Part shown: piece after piece, positions 11,731 to 22,871 of the stretch
Layout of the letters: each line of letters starts with the position of its first letter
Position numbering within the stretch: the first letter of the stretch is position 1
Assembly (NCBI GenBank): GCA_021018815.1
Contig: JAITYX010000045.1
Span: forward strand, 2,232,001 to 2,296,000
DNA length: 64,000 nt
DNA from: Talinum fruticosum
Taxonomy: Eukaryota; Streptophyta; Magnoliopsida; Caryophyllales; Talinaceae
Direction: 5' to 3'
Translations under genes and position numbers: made by a program
Notes under the pieces: model-generated
The model's input: the letters and a program-made list of their open reading frames with translations, nothing else
What the model was told of the DNA's origin: nothing
Database searches by the model: none

Positions 11731-13460
11731 CTAAACATAGTATTTCTTTAACCGATCCAAGTTAATATATTGAAAATTTTCTTCTTCGTCCATATCAGTC
11801 AGCTAAACTGCTCCTCCTAATAGTATTTGACTAGGGGGTGTTTGAAAAACAATTTTTTACCCCTAAATACTTGAAGTTACTATATTACCATTCATATTTT
11901 GGTGAAATTATGTTAATTTCCATTAAAAAATTTTTAATTCATATTTTTCCACTTTTGGAACAATAATACAGGATTATTATGAATATTTAAGTTAATATTT
12001 TTTATTTTAATATTTTCTATATTTTAACAAGTAACTTAGTCTATCATAATAACTAAATAATTTTGTCACATAAATGTCAAATATATTATTAAAAATAAAC
12101 TTCAAAAAGATAAACATAATTAAAATTGTGTAGAAGGTATAAATGTAATTTTATATATCACATAATTCTTAATTGATGTTGAGAAGAAATATGGATATGG
12201 AATAAAAATAATTATAATGTATAAAATAGTGAATGAAATTGAGTTACGAGCATAAATAAAATTTCACCAAACAGACTTTGTTAGAAACAACTAATTGTAC
12301 CAAACAAATTTTCCTCAAACGATCAATGCAAACAGACTAAGTCAAATAGCTAATACAAATAGCTAACGACTAACAGACTAATACAAACAGACTAATAGTT
12401 GATTGCCAAATAGGGCCTAAGTATGAATGGGCCTTGCCGATTGGGGCCTAAATTTTCCTCGAGGATCTTGAATTGCTGCCTTAATCTCCATAAGAACCAA
12501 ATCTCCAATCTATAAGTTACGAGGCTTAACCTTCTTGTTAAATGCCCTGGATATAGGCGCTTGGTACATTTGGACATTATATAGAGCATTTAAGTATCTT
12601 TTATTTAGTAATACTAACTCCTGGAAGCGTGCCTTAACCCATTCCGCTTCAGGAATCGACTTTCTACAATAATTCACAACAAAGGAATGACAACTTCAAC
12701 TGGAAAGATTGCTTTCATACCATATACTAGGGAGTAAGGTGTTGCTCCCGTTGAGGTTCTAATGGAGGTTCGGTATCCCCATAAAACAAAGGGTAATTTG
12801 TCGGGCTAGTCCTTGTAATCGACAGCCATTTTCTCCACTATCTTTCGGATATTCTTGTTAGCGACCTCAACTACTCCGTTTGTCCAGGGGCGATAGGGAG
12901 AATACCTATGGTGTTTGATTTTATATTTGTCCAGTAGATCTACTACTTCCTTCTTGAAGTGACTCCCATGGCCACTAATTAGTTCATGTAGTACCCCATA
13001 TTGGTAGATAATGTTGCGAGTTATGAACTTTGCCACTTGCTTTGATGTTAGGGTTGCATAGGAGGCTGCTTTTACCCACTTAGTAAATTAGTCAATTGTT
13101 ACTAACACGAACTCGTGACCACCTTTTCCTTTAGGGGTCACTTTACCCATGATGTCAATGCCCCAAACTGAAAATGGCCAAGGCAATGCAAATTTTGTTA
13201 AAAAGGAAGGTGGTTGATGTTGTAAGTTCGCATACACTTGACACTTGTGTCATATTTTAACAAATTCATGACGATCTCATCGCCATGGTTAACCAATAAT
13301 ATCCTAACCTCTGAATTTTCTAAACCAACATTCTTCCATTCATATGGGGCCACATTCCCCACCATGAATATCAGTCATTATGCACTCTACTTCATGTTGA
13401 TTGACACAAAGTAAGCTAATTCATGTGTTGGTTTTCTTGTACAGTTGCCCTTGGCTTATA
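11731..13460 (-). pseudogene. Gypsy element A integrase, broken and split by a MITE
   Basis: The reverse strand shows an integrase of the Tat gypsy type. The core starts WGIDIMGKVTPKG (first catalytic D, about 13160) and continues with YGVLHELISGHGSHFKKEVV and then YRPWTNGVVEVANKNIRKIV (catalytic E). Relatives have D in place of G in ISGHGS, so the second acidic residue of the DDE triad is lost. A degenerate zinc-finger region lies at about 13400-13220. The C-terminal end LTDMDEEENFQYINLDRL..KKYYV stop is at 11826-11731, separated from the rest by a 593-bp insertion. Several in-frame stops show the enzyme is dead. Confidence 0.85.
11827..12419. mobile_element. MITE-like DNA transposon inside pol, TSD AGTAT
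   Basis: AT-rich, non-coding 593-bp insertion that interrupts the integrase C-terminus, whose reading resumes on both sides. The ends are partly inverted: ...CTAGGGGGTGTTTG on the left against TAGGCCCTATTTGG on the right strand. AGTAT flanks it at 11822-11826 and 12420-12424. The inner right end has repeated AATAGCTAA/ACAGACTAA words like those in the element at 61010-61711, so both probably belong to one hAT-like group. The boundaries are my best reading. Confidence 0.5.
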
Positions 13461-13699
13461 AAGAACCGTGCCGCTAGCATATGGATGGCTTATTAGGCTT
13501 TAGGTGTGGAGTCCAGTGAGTATTCTTGCTTTTGTAAGTACTCGATGGATGTCATGGTACCAACTGGTTTAGTCAATACTAGACACTTTTAGTGCGTATA
13601 CATGCGCGGAGTTGACTCTGCAGTTTTATGTGAATGGGCATTCAATAAATGTCATTAGGGATATTAGTCAAGGATAATAATTTCGCTAGGGCATCCGCG

Positions 13700-14190
13700 A
13701 ACTGGTTGTCATCCCTAGGAAGGTATATGTATGATATACTATCAAAATATTTTGCTAACTCAATCAAATGTGCTTGGTAGGGTACCAAGGCATTACTACG
13801 TACCTTCCACTTATGTGAAATCTTATCAATGATCGGATCGGAGTCACCGAAAACCCCGATATTCTTGGCTCCTATTTCTATGGCAGCTTGAAGTCCCGTT
13901 ATACATGCCTCGTATTTTGCAGCATTATTAGTGACCTTAAAATCTAGTTTGACTTAAATGGGAGTATGTTCTCCCTCTAGCAAGACTAAAACGATCCCTA
14001 CTCTAAAGCCCTTCTTATTGGAAGCGCCATCAAAGTACATAGTCCACATGTCGACTTTTATTTGTAGAATATTTTCATCCGAAAATTCGAGATGTGCAAG
14101 TTGTGATTCGGCTACTAGTAAATCAACTAAGAATTCAGATACTAACATTCCTTTAATTGCGTTTTGAAGGACATATTTGAGTTCCAATTC
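13700..14190 (-). pseudogene. Second RNase H domain (Tat type) of gypsy element A
   Basis: The reverse strand reads W-MYFDGASNKKGFRVGIVL then EGEHTPI, the start of an RNase H fold with the first catalytic Asp in YFDGA. Downstream, weaker stretches such as AAIEIGAKNIGVFGDSDPII (about 13880-13830) and SYIYLPRDDNQFADALAKL (about 13730-13680) continue the fold. Tat-clade elements carry a second, archaeal-type RNase H between the usual one and integrase, and this position fits. Confidence 0.7.
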
Positions 14191-14209
14191 TAATAGCGTG
14201 ACTTGTCCA

Positions 14210-15001
14210 TCTAGCTATCTTGCTACTGATGGTTGGTTGCTCAATAATGTATTTGATGGGATCCATTGGTGCTACTATATGCACCGTGTGGGCCAACATG
14301 TAGTGTCTAAGCTTCTATGTGGCCCCGACTAAAGCCAAGGATGTTTTCTCTAAAGGCGTATACTAAGTCTCGCAATCTAAGAATTTCTTGCTTAGATAAT
14401 ACACTAAATGTTCCTCTTTTCCATTCCGTTGAGCTAACATGTCTCCCATTGCGGTTTACGTTATAGCTAGGTATAAAAGCAAAGGATTCCCTAGTTAGGG
14501 TGGAATTAGCACTCGCGAGTTGGCCAAATACTCCTTAACCTTGAGTGATGAAGATCGTTTTCCATGTCTTAAGCCACCACATAACAATACGCCCCCATTG
14601 AGTGATGAAGATCGTTTTTCCATGTCTTCTTCAGCCATCTTCACTTGATTTTAGCCATCATAGCCATCCATAAATGAGAGTAAATCATGACCCGTTGTGT
14701 TATCCACTAGAGTGTTAATGTGAGACAATGGGAAGTCATCCTTAAGGCTCGTCTTATTCAAATTCCTAAAATCAACGCACATCCGTACCACTGCCATCTT
14801 TCTTCGAACTTGCACTATATTTGCTACCCACTGAGGGTATGAAACCACTTTAATGAACCCGACTTCTAGTTGCTTCGAACTTCTTCCTTAATCTTTAATG
14901 CCCACTCATGTTTCATTCTCCTATGCTTCTTCTTAAGCGGCTTAGCATCTTTATAGAGTGGAATTTTATGTTCTGCTATTCTTGGATCTATCTCAAGCAT
15001 G
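14210..15001 (-). pseudogene. Gypsy element A reverse transcriptase with internal deletion
   Basis: Upstream part: DPRIAEHKIPLYKDAKPLKK (about 14990) and KHEWALKIKEEV. The RT fingers/palm follow as YPQWVANIVQVRR, RMCVDFRNLN, KDDFPLSHINTLVDNTTGHD and LLSFMDGYDG. Then, instead of the palm with its YxDD box, the reading jumps to the RT/RNase H junction (LANSRVLIPP, NPLLLYLAIT, LVYYLSKKFLDCET, YTPLEKTSLALV..LRHYMLAHTVHI). Several hundred bases including the polymerase active site are therefore missing. The duplicated GAGTGATGAAGATCGTTTT at 14543 and 14602 sits at the joint. Confidence 0.85.
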
Positions 15002-16149
15002 TCTTTGTAGGACGATGCAAAGACATCTATGAATTCGGTAAGGAGTGAAGTGAATTGCTTCTACTCTTCCGAATTTAGTGTTTTCCCAATTTTGACCTCT
15101 TGGGTTTGATCTGCTTGAACCTAAGTTAATTGTTATTGTTTCCTCTATTATTGGTGAGCAATTTTCATGATCTTTTATAGCGTTTATTAATTCTTTAGGA
15201 ATTTCTTGTTCATCATTAGAGGCAAAACAATTAAGAATAGGAGGACGCAAAGAGTAAGCGGAAAGATTCATATTATTGATCGAAGAAGTGAGTACATCGG
15301 ACTCGAAACAGAAATTGCAAGAGATGAACTAATAGAATTAGAAACAAAAATAACGAGCCTTAGTGCTAGACTCAAAAACATAATGCTCTCTTGAAATGGC
15401 GGCAAATTCTTGGCCTTCCTCAACATCAATCCAAGTGATTTGCTTGGACCCTTCAATGTCGACGTCGGTGATAAACTTGAATGGATAAAACTGTGGCTAC
15501 GACATGGCATGGGACATTATTGAAACTAAATTCCCCTCTAGACTTTTTCCCGTCCAAATAACAAACCAAAGAGGTTGCTCTCGGCTAGATTAGTCCAATC
15601 TTGTGTGGACTATTCCTTCTCGAGGAAGTAAGGTGCCTTATTTTCTAGCACACGATAGTCGCTAAAAACTTCTAAACCAGGTACTAGGATACCCTTCTCT
15701 TTCGATAATAAGGCTCGGGAAAACCATGGTAGTAGGGAAATCATCCCCTTCTTTTAAGAACTCGCCCATTTAGAGTATGAGGAAAGGGTTTGATTGAACG
15801 GACGAGTGAGTGGTGCGAGTCCTCCTAATTCATATCTCCCACTTAGCTTTGGCTATTTCCTTAGCAGTTGGATGATAGCCTAGTCCAAACTTGTAGTTAT
15901 TGGTGGACTTAAGGGGGAAATCGGGGTATTCCCTCTTGCCTACAGCTAGCTCGGAAAATACCCTATCTTCCTTAGCATCGAATGGACACTACGGTTAACA
16001 TAAGGATTGAAGTTTAAAGGTGCTCCATCCTTGTCTATAGCAGCGATGGTCCTGAATCCATAGAGCTCCTCATCATCGGCATTTTACTTAATTTCAACAA
16101 CGAGACTCTTTAGAGGTGATGACACATAGAGGTTATGTCCTTTGATGGT
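15002..16149 (-). pseudogene. Protease-RT linker region of gypsy element A
   Basis: The region between protease and RT in pol of a Tat element. No confident domain is visible, and the reading is interrupted by many stops. ORFs of 60-90 codons on both strands show no family match. Confidence 0.35.
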
Positions 16150-17060
16150 TACTACTTGACCTTTAATGATCATTTTAACTTTCCGATGTAGTGTCGAGGG
16201 CACTTGCCTGGTCGTCATGTAACCAAGGGCATCCTAGAAGAAGGTTGAAAATGGCTGGAATGCTTAGGACTTGGAAGTCGATGTTTCTCATTATAGGTCG
16301 ACATTGATCGGAAGACTCACTATTCCCAAAACTATTCTTTTGGAATTATCATAGGCTCAAGATGAATAGTTTTCTTAGAGAGTTTTTCTCTCTAATGCCT
16401 AACCTTTTGCCATTTCTCCGGATGTTTACAGTAGATCCATTGTCCACTAAGGTTAGAGGGATAAACTTGTTAAACCAAGTTATACTTAAGTAAAGGGCAT
16501 TGTTGTGTGCAATGCCTTCTTCAGTAGCTCTTTCTTATTTAACATGATGGTTCCATCCCCGTTATCGACCAATCTTATTACTTACTCGGATGTAGTCTTA
16601 GAAGAGACCTCAATCTTACTAAGTGCATCAATTAAGGCCTGCCTATGCTTTTGGGAGGCAGATATGAGTTGTCGAGATAGAAATGTCGGCCTTGAGTATT
16701 TGAAGTTATTTTAGGCTTGGGTTTTCTTCTTTAGCAACTTCTTTTTCTTTTTGGGCTTCTTGAGTCTGCTGTGGACCCATTAGTGTATTATGTCGTCCGG
16801 ATCTAGTAAGGAACTAGATTTTAGAGCTTTTTGGTTCTCCGTAAAAGTCATCTTCTTATAAGGATGTCGTGCCCTAGAAGTTATCATCACTATCATCTTT
16901 AGTTTGTACATATCTTCTTCATCACTTACCCATAACCCATGGACTTCCATTCTAAGGAAGGTGAGCTAATAAGTGGTTTAGACTCATTGATGTCTTGAAT
17001 GAAGATAGATGGATCCCACTTACCTTGATGGAAATATTCTTCCATCATCTAACAAGGTAC
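16150..17060 (-). pseudogene. Gag C-terminus/protease region of gypsy element A
   Basis: The reverse strand shows the aspartic protease motif as LTLVDNGSTVNI (about 16450-16415), followed by FQVLSIPAIFNLLLGCPWLH (about 16290-16230), the LLLGRPW-like block of Tat proteases. Upstream, TQADISI..ISASQKHRQALIDALSKIEV (about 16700-16600) matches the conserved linker that precedes the protease in this clade. Stops near 16380 and 16160 break the frame. This enzyme would have cut the Gag-Pol polyprotein. Confidence 0.75.
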
Positions 17061-18296
17061 CACTGTACCTCAGTACAAATTCCTCCCAAGGAGGATCATG
17101 TTCAATTAGGAGGTAAGAAAATGCAAGCAAAATAAGTTCAGGTCGTGTTTGATGGTGACTTCCCGGGCCAACTTATGATCAATCAAGCATCCATAATTCC
17201 GAGTTCAACTAGCAGCTCCAAATTAGACCGTGAGGAACCATCTCGAGTCACAAGTTGAAGGAAGGATGACCAGAGAGAAGCCCTTGCAGGATCGGAACAA
17301 ATCCGAGTGTGCCCGGGATCGGCTCAAGTATCAAGCATTTCGATCAAGGGTTCAATTAAGGTTTGCAGGCCAGGATCCTCAAGTTTGGGTCCCTGCTAAG
17401 GAGGAGATTCCCTTTCAAGCTACAATTGTTTGATCCCCACTTAGAATTAGGCATCCGAATTCCGAGTGACTTTTTTTTTGTCAATTGATTCATGAACACT
17501 TTTATTTGTTTGTTGAATAATTCTAGTTTGTAATAATGTGTACAATATTTTAGCTTTGTTTTGAACTCTTTGAGATGGAGAAAACCATCTCCAATGCTGC
17601 CAACAGGTTCATCAAACATTCAAACTCATTCAAGTGTGCACAAGTTTAGCTAGAAGCTAGAGACTCGTATACAATTTGGAGGATAGTTTAACACCATCCC
17701 TAGTGATTGTTTACGGGTTGAAAGACTTTCAGCAATGTATTTTCCGACCCGGTCAGAAACGAAGCCACACCCTCTTGTACTTATTGCTGATTCGTGACCA
17801 ACATAGAAGAAGAGTTTGTTCCGAGTTCGGAGAAGCTGCAACTTTACTCGGGAGAGGAAGAACTCATAATAAGAGGATGTTATTCAAGTCAGCCCGTTTT
17901 TAGCTTCAAAAACTAGCCTACCTACAAGCTAGTTTCCTAGGCTGTAATCTAGCATTTTGGAGGTCTAATAAGAAGCCTTTTGGAGATAAGATCCACTCAT
18001 TACCAATCTTTTCAAGCCAAATCACAGCATGATCAAAAGGAAGGATTTTCATTGGCCGAATTGAAAGGCTTGGTCGAATTTGTGCAGAAAGTTTCTATTT
18101 TCATGTTTCAATTTTCTATTTTCTGTTTGGTAAGATTAATCATTGTAATTTGTGTTGATTAATTAGGATTTGTCTTATTCTTTCCTTATCATTTAGGAAA
18201 GCTACTTTTGGCAGGAAATTGTCCTCTTTGAAAGGCCTTCCTTATCGATGTGCAAATATAACTTTTGATGAATTGAACAAACCTCTTTGTGATACA

Positions 18297-18329
<33 letters not shown>
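18297..18329 (+). repeat. (GT)n microsatellite
   Basis: About 15 uninterrupted TG units directly follow CACTCG, between the LTR-like insertion and the GAATCGG repeat cluster. Confidence 0.9.
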
Positions 18330-18331
<2 letters not shown>

Positions 18332-18336
18332 CAAAC

Positions 18337-18600
18337 TTAGAAAGCGCAGAATGAATCGGCTTTCTAACAAAATTCTTAGTTGCTCGTATCTAGATTAGTA
18401 ACCGAGTGGTGTCTCGCTAGGTCTTAGAGAACACAATGTGAATCGGTTTTTTAAGATGCCCTTACTGTCTTAGAATATGTAGAGTGAATCGGTGTTCTAG
18501 TTCAGTTTGGCACTATCCTATTACTTGGTCTTACATTCTATCTTAGAAAATGCAGAGTGAATCGGTTTTCTTGGTCGGTTTAAAACTATCCCGTTACTTG
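18337..18600 (+). repeat. Four imperfect repeats with a GTGAATCGG core
   Basis: CTTAGAAAGCGCAGAATGAATCGGCTTTCT-like units start at about 18337, 18422, 18470 and 18541, each followed by TTACTTGGTCTTA-type spacers. Unit spacing is irregular (roughly 85, 48 and 71 bp). No coding function seen. Confidence 0.6.
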
Positions 18601-18649
18601 GTCTTAGGTAGCTGGTTTCCTTGGGAACTCGGTTACCAACACATCCTTG

Positions 18650-20060
18650 GCATTTCCTTCCATTCATCGATTCTAACTCCCTTTCCCTACCCATTTCCCA
18701 CCACCTTCCAAGATAGCTAAGGAACCGATGAATTGGTTCTTGATATTGTTGGGTTTCGAGCGGCCCCGGGGAGAAGGAGTTGACCATTGTGGAACATACT
18801 CTCTAACTTGTTCTTGAATGTCCAACATTGCTCCATATCGTGTCCCTGTGCATGATGGTACTTACAAAATTTTCCTACGTCCAAGTTTTTCAATTGTTTC
18901 TGCTCTCATAGGTGGTAACTCGATTTTCTCGTTAGGACTGCAGTTGGTCAAGGGCTTGATCACAACTAGTATCTATAGGAGTGTAGTCATTATACCTATT
19001 AAGGGCATTGACGTTTGCACCCCTGCTATTATTGCCTTGATTGGAGGTTTTCTTGTCATTGGATTGATAATTACCTCTATATACAGCCACGACTTTTGTG
19101 TTCGTGGAAGACAACTCTTCTTCTATTAGCGTGCCTGCATCTCTAAGGGCTATGAAGCTTATAAACGGTAGAATTTTGAGATGTTAGTTATAGGTAAGCC
19201 GAAGGTTCTGAAAATGATTTTGACTTGGTCCTTTTCACAAGGTCGGTCCACCATATGGGCAGCCTTTGCCCTCCATCTAGTGAGGAAGTTAGTGAAGCTT
19301 TCTTTCTCCCCTTGTTTGATCAACTCCAAGTCCGTAAGGGTGACAAGTAGATCAATGTTATAGGAGTATAGGTGCAAGAACTCCTTACACGGATCGTTCC
19401 AATTGTTAACCTTGCGTAGGTCAACTGCATTGTACCACTTCATTACATCACTGTCGAATGTCCATGAGAAGATGATGTGATAAGTGTCTTCGAGTACATT
19501 TTTAAGAGTCATTGCTCCTAAGATGTTGCGAACATGTTGATGGGGGTTTTCGAACCATGAAACTTGATATCTTTCATAGTAAACTTGGGAGGTAACTTTC
19601 CTTTGGGGAGTAAAGTGAATCCCATGAAATCAAAGTAGTGACTCTTGAATATAGAGGATTCCCTGAGCATTTTTTCTATCCGATCTACGTGTGGATCAAA
19701 TTTAGGCTTAGGTTCGGGACTAGGTTCTAGATTAGGTTCCGGATCGGGTTGAGGGCCTTACGGCGGTGGACGAGCTTCTTCTTCACCGCCTTTCTTATTA
19801 TCCTAAAGGGTCTTTAGGATGACTGCAAGAGTTTCGGATATGGACTTTATCTTTTTGTCTTGAGCTTCAATTCGAGGCTTCCATCTTGGTCGAGGATTCA
19901 TTGAGCAAAGTAAGGATGGGAGATTGTTCCGGTCCTCTCGTCTATTAGAGGGGAAATTTTTTAGGTAGTGTCCTACGATGGAAGATTTACTCGAACTGGT
20001 GTTGTGTGCACCAAGGTAGGTCACACTAGTGTAGACCAAGGTGTAGAGCGATGGGAAAAG
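18650..20060 (-). pseudogene. Gag of Tat-like gypsy element A, broken
   Basis: The reverse strand begins with a coiled region (ARIEAQDKKIKSISETLAVI, about 19880-19820). MLRESSIFKSHYFDFMGFTL and KLPPKFTMKDIKF follow at about 19690-19580. The capsid-type retrotrans_gag block is open from 19512 to 19159 (VLEDTYHIIFSWTFDSDVMK, WYNAVDLRKVNNWNDPCKEF, LIKQGEKESFTNFLTRWRAK). A zinc-knuckle-like motif KFCKYHHAQGHDMEQCWTFK lies at about 18880-18820. Gag forms the cytoplasmic virus-like particle. Frameshifts lie near 19515, 18950 and 18780. Confidence 0.85.
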
Positions 20061-20144
20061 GTACCGGACTCCTTGCTTGAGGCTTTCTAACATTTTGGAG
20101 CTCGGATTCCAACGAAACCCAATGGCTATATTTTGGGATGACTC

Positions 20145-20146
<2 letters not shown>

Positions 20147-20224
<78 letters not shown>
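20147..20224 (+). repeat. (AT)39 microsatellite
   Basis: 78 bp of perfect AT dinucleotides in the leader of gypsy element A, just upstream of gag. The flanks share the word GGATGACTC on both sides, so the array expanded within or next to a short direct repeat. Confidence 0.95.
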
Positions 20225-20227
<3 letters not shown>

Positions 20228-20835
20228 GATGACTCGAAATGCAATTAATGAACCGACCTAAAAAAAAGGAAATTTTTGGACTTTTGGCTAAGAATGCACA
20301 TATTGGACTTACTCTAAGAATATTCGCACCCATGCAAGGGTTATTTAGCACTCCTAACCTAACCTAAAGGCTCACAAGTAAAAGATTAAATACTAAAAAC
20401 AATCACATTCATCCAAGCATGCAAATGAAGAGAAGGGACCACCCAAACCACAAAGGATCTACGAGACAAAAAGAGGGACACAACTAAATAGGATACATGG
20501 TGTCTCATGGTCGAGCATTTAATCCTCCATGGGGTGCACGACAGGAAAAGCATGAATCCTCGGAGCCTCTTGGTAAACCAAAAGAGCATGCTATGAGGGA
20601 AGAGGTACCACCTCCCCGACAATCACGCCTAATTGGGCCCGTTTGGATTAGCAGTTTAAACCTCCTCTAAAATTATTCTTAAAGGTAAAGCCTAAAGGTC
20701 GAAATTAAAGGCAACTATGTTCAAGACTGTCTAAATAAAATATGCCTAATGCAAAACACATGAAGAAAACTCACAACTCAAACGTTAAAGTCTCACGCTC
20801 TTAATAAGTGACACATCCCCAATGAAGTCACCACC
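20225..20835 (-). other. Leader and primer-site region of gypsy element A
   Basis: Non-coding leader that matches 23780-24379 of element B block by block (CACCCATGCAA..GGTTATTTAGCA, AAGGCTCACAAG, CAAGCATG-AAATGAAGAGAA, GAGGTTGCCTAAATGCAATATG). The reverse strand directly after the LTR end reads GGTGGTGACTTCATTGGGGA, the likely primer-binding region (TGGCGACTCCACTGGG in element B). I cannot name the primer tRNA with confidence. Confidence 0.65.
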
Positions 20836-22871
20836 TGTAGAAACCAATGGCCCGTCCGTCCCTTTGTAGAGGGAGGCGAATGGAGACTTAGCTTCCCCAC
20901 GAATGTCGAGTCTCTCTTCGAAGATGATTTTGAAAAGACGGTTTTGAAAGTTAATTAGGAATGGGGATGCACCTCTTATTGAGATTTTCGATATTTGTTA
21001 ATTAATTTGAAACAGATTAATCAAATAATGATTGGCGCTTTATTAATCTTATTTTAGAAATTATTTTAAGAATTATTTCATGATTTAAAAAATAAAAAAT
21101 ATTAGGTTCATTTTTTCCGCAAGGCTTATGGGCCAAAATAGTGTGGAAACACTGGCTTGGACCAAAGCCTTGCCCGGTGACCGTCCTACGCCAGCAAGGG
21201 CCAGCACCTTACGGTCGTCGGCGTCGACCATGGGCCGTGATCGAAAACTTAGTCTCGATCCATGGCTTAAACTGTCAGAAATAAAATTCGATTTTTGCTA
21301 ATTTAAATCGAAATGTCGAGGAGTAGTTGAAGGAGACATAAAATGGAAAATAAGAGTCGCCAATCAATTTTGAGAAATAAAAACTAACAAAAATAAATAA
21401 AAGACTCTTCCAATATTAGTACAAAAAAGACTAAGCTTGAAAGAAGTTTAAAATTTGACTCCATCGATCCGGAACCGAGAATCTAGATTCGGGGAGAAGG
21501 TACGAAACGTAGGGATAAGCCCTTCTATTCCGCCCGTCTACGAGACGACCTTTACTAATTTGGGATGTGAGTTTAAGAAATGTGTTTCAAGCAAGCATAC
21601 AACATTCAAATATTGGAATTGAAATCAACCAAGGCATGCGAGATAAAGAAATAAAACAAATAAGAAAGCAACAAAAGAAAAGCGATAAAGAAAGCAATAA
21701 AGGAAAGCGATAAAATAAATTACGACGGGCGAAGAGGAATTGAAAGAGATTACATCTTTACATCCACAATACGGAAAGTAGTAAAATACAATAATTAAAA
21801 CTATTAAAACCACGAAGGAAATGAATGCCCTCAGATTGTCCCACCTACGATCTTGATCTCGAACCGGATCCGGAAGCGTGATAGTGGTGAACGAGTATTG
21901 AGAGAGCTCGTTTTTTGTGAATTTGGTGGAGGTTGAATGGTGTATGAGAATGAAAATGATGAAGATTAGAGTATCGAATGTCGGTATTATAGTGAGTATT
22001 AGCTAAAATGAAGCCAAGAGATCGGAATAAAGTATTCAGCAATCTGTTAGCTAAATTTCAACAACTTTTAGCCTAAGAAAATGACCCTCTCTAGTAAATA
22101 TTCGGCGAGCATTTGACATAGGAAATGGCCATGCTGAAATGAGAGGTTGAGATCTCTATGTATAGAGAAGAAAGTAGGTCACCGAGATGACCTAAGGAGC
22201 AGCTAAACAACCATCCAAAATGCAGTAATGAACTGGCTATAAAATTAGAAAAATCGGACCAAATCTCCTTGAACCGAAATCCCATGGGCAAAGACGAGAA
22301 TCACGGCACCGGCCAAGAAACGGCATTGTTTGGTCAAACCACTCTTACGTGTTGCAGCTGGTGTCTAGAACAAAACACAACGCTTTGGTGCAAAATGCCA
22401 CTGAAGCACATCGACGCTCAAATACAGGCGTCGTTTGTTTAGATAGCTTTCGTGTCGTGGTTGGACGCTTGGAGCAAAATGCAACGCTTTGGCAAAAATA
22501 GCCTTCAAAAGAGGCGCCAGCCAATGTGTCATCAAACGACCAATTTGAGCTCGTGTCTCAATTGGACGCTGAAGACAAAATTTAGCGTTTAGCATACGAG
22601 TGAGGCCTAATACACGGCGCCAGCCAAAGTTTGACCTTGAGTGTTGACCCGTGCTTGGACTAACCAAAAGAAAATGGGTTTATGGTCCGGCCCAAAGCAA
22701 ATAGGGTTGATTTTTTGTGCTAACGGGTTTTTGTGGTTTATTGGCTTCGTTACACCAATCAGGCTCCGACCGTGATCCGAATCCGCAAACAGGACTGGGA
22801 TTTCATCACCGGGCTAATAAAATAAAATACGAATATAAAAGAGATAAGAGTGACACGTTTTAGTGTCTACA
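20836..22871 (-). mobile_element. 5' LTR of Tat-like gypsy element A
   Basis: 2,036 bp. On the reverse strand it starts TGTAGACACTAAAACG and ends GGTTTCTACA, directly before the primer-site region. Homologous to the plus-strand LTR at 4441-10769 and to copy B. The right flank (TGTACGTATT) is leader sequence of element B, so A was probably inserted into B; the matching left flank lies outside the window. Confidence 0.8.

Larger units (their letters stand above)
17061..18640 (+). other. LTR-like insertion of unknown family within gag-pol of element A
   Basis: Gag of element A stops being recognisable near 18650 and the protease linker resumes at 17060, so about 1.5 kb of foreign sequence seems to lie between. 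On the plus strand it looks like an LTR or 3' retroelement part, with a TTTCTATTTTCATGTTTCAA..TAATTTGTGTTGATTAATTAGG region resembling an LTR leader, a (GT)n run and short repeats. No terminal repeats or TSD were found, so this stays tentative. Confidence 0.3.

Noticed and set aside
20147..20351. 182-codon ORF with an Ile-Tyr repeat
   Set aside because: The repeat is a translation of the AT microsatellite; only the C-terminal part is genuine gag sequence.
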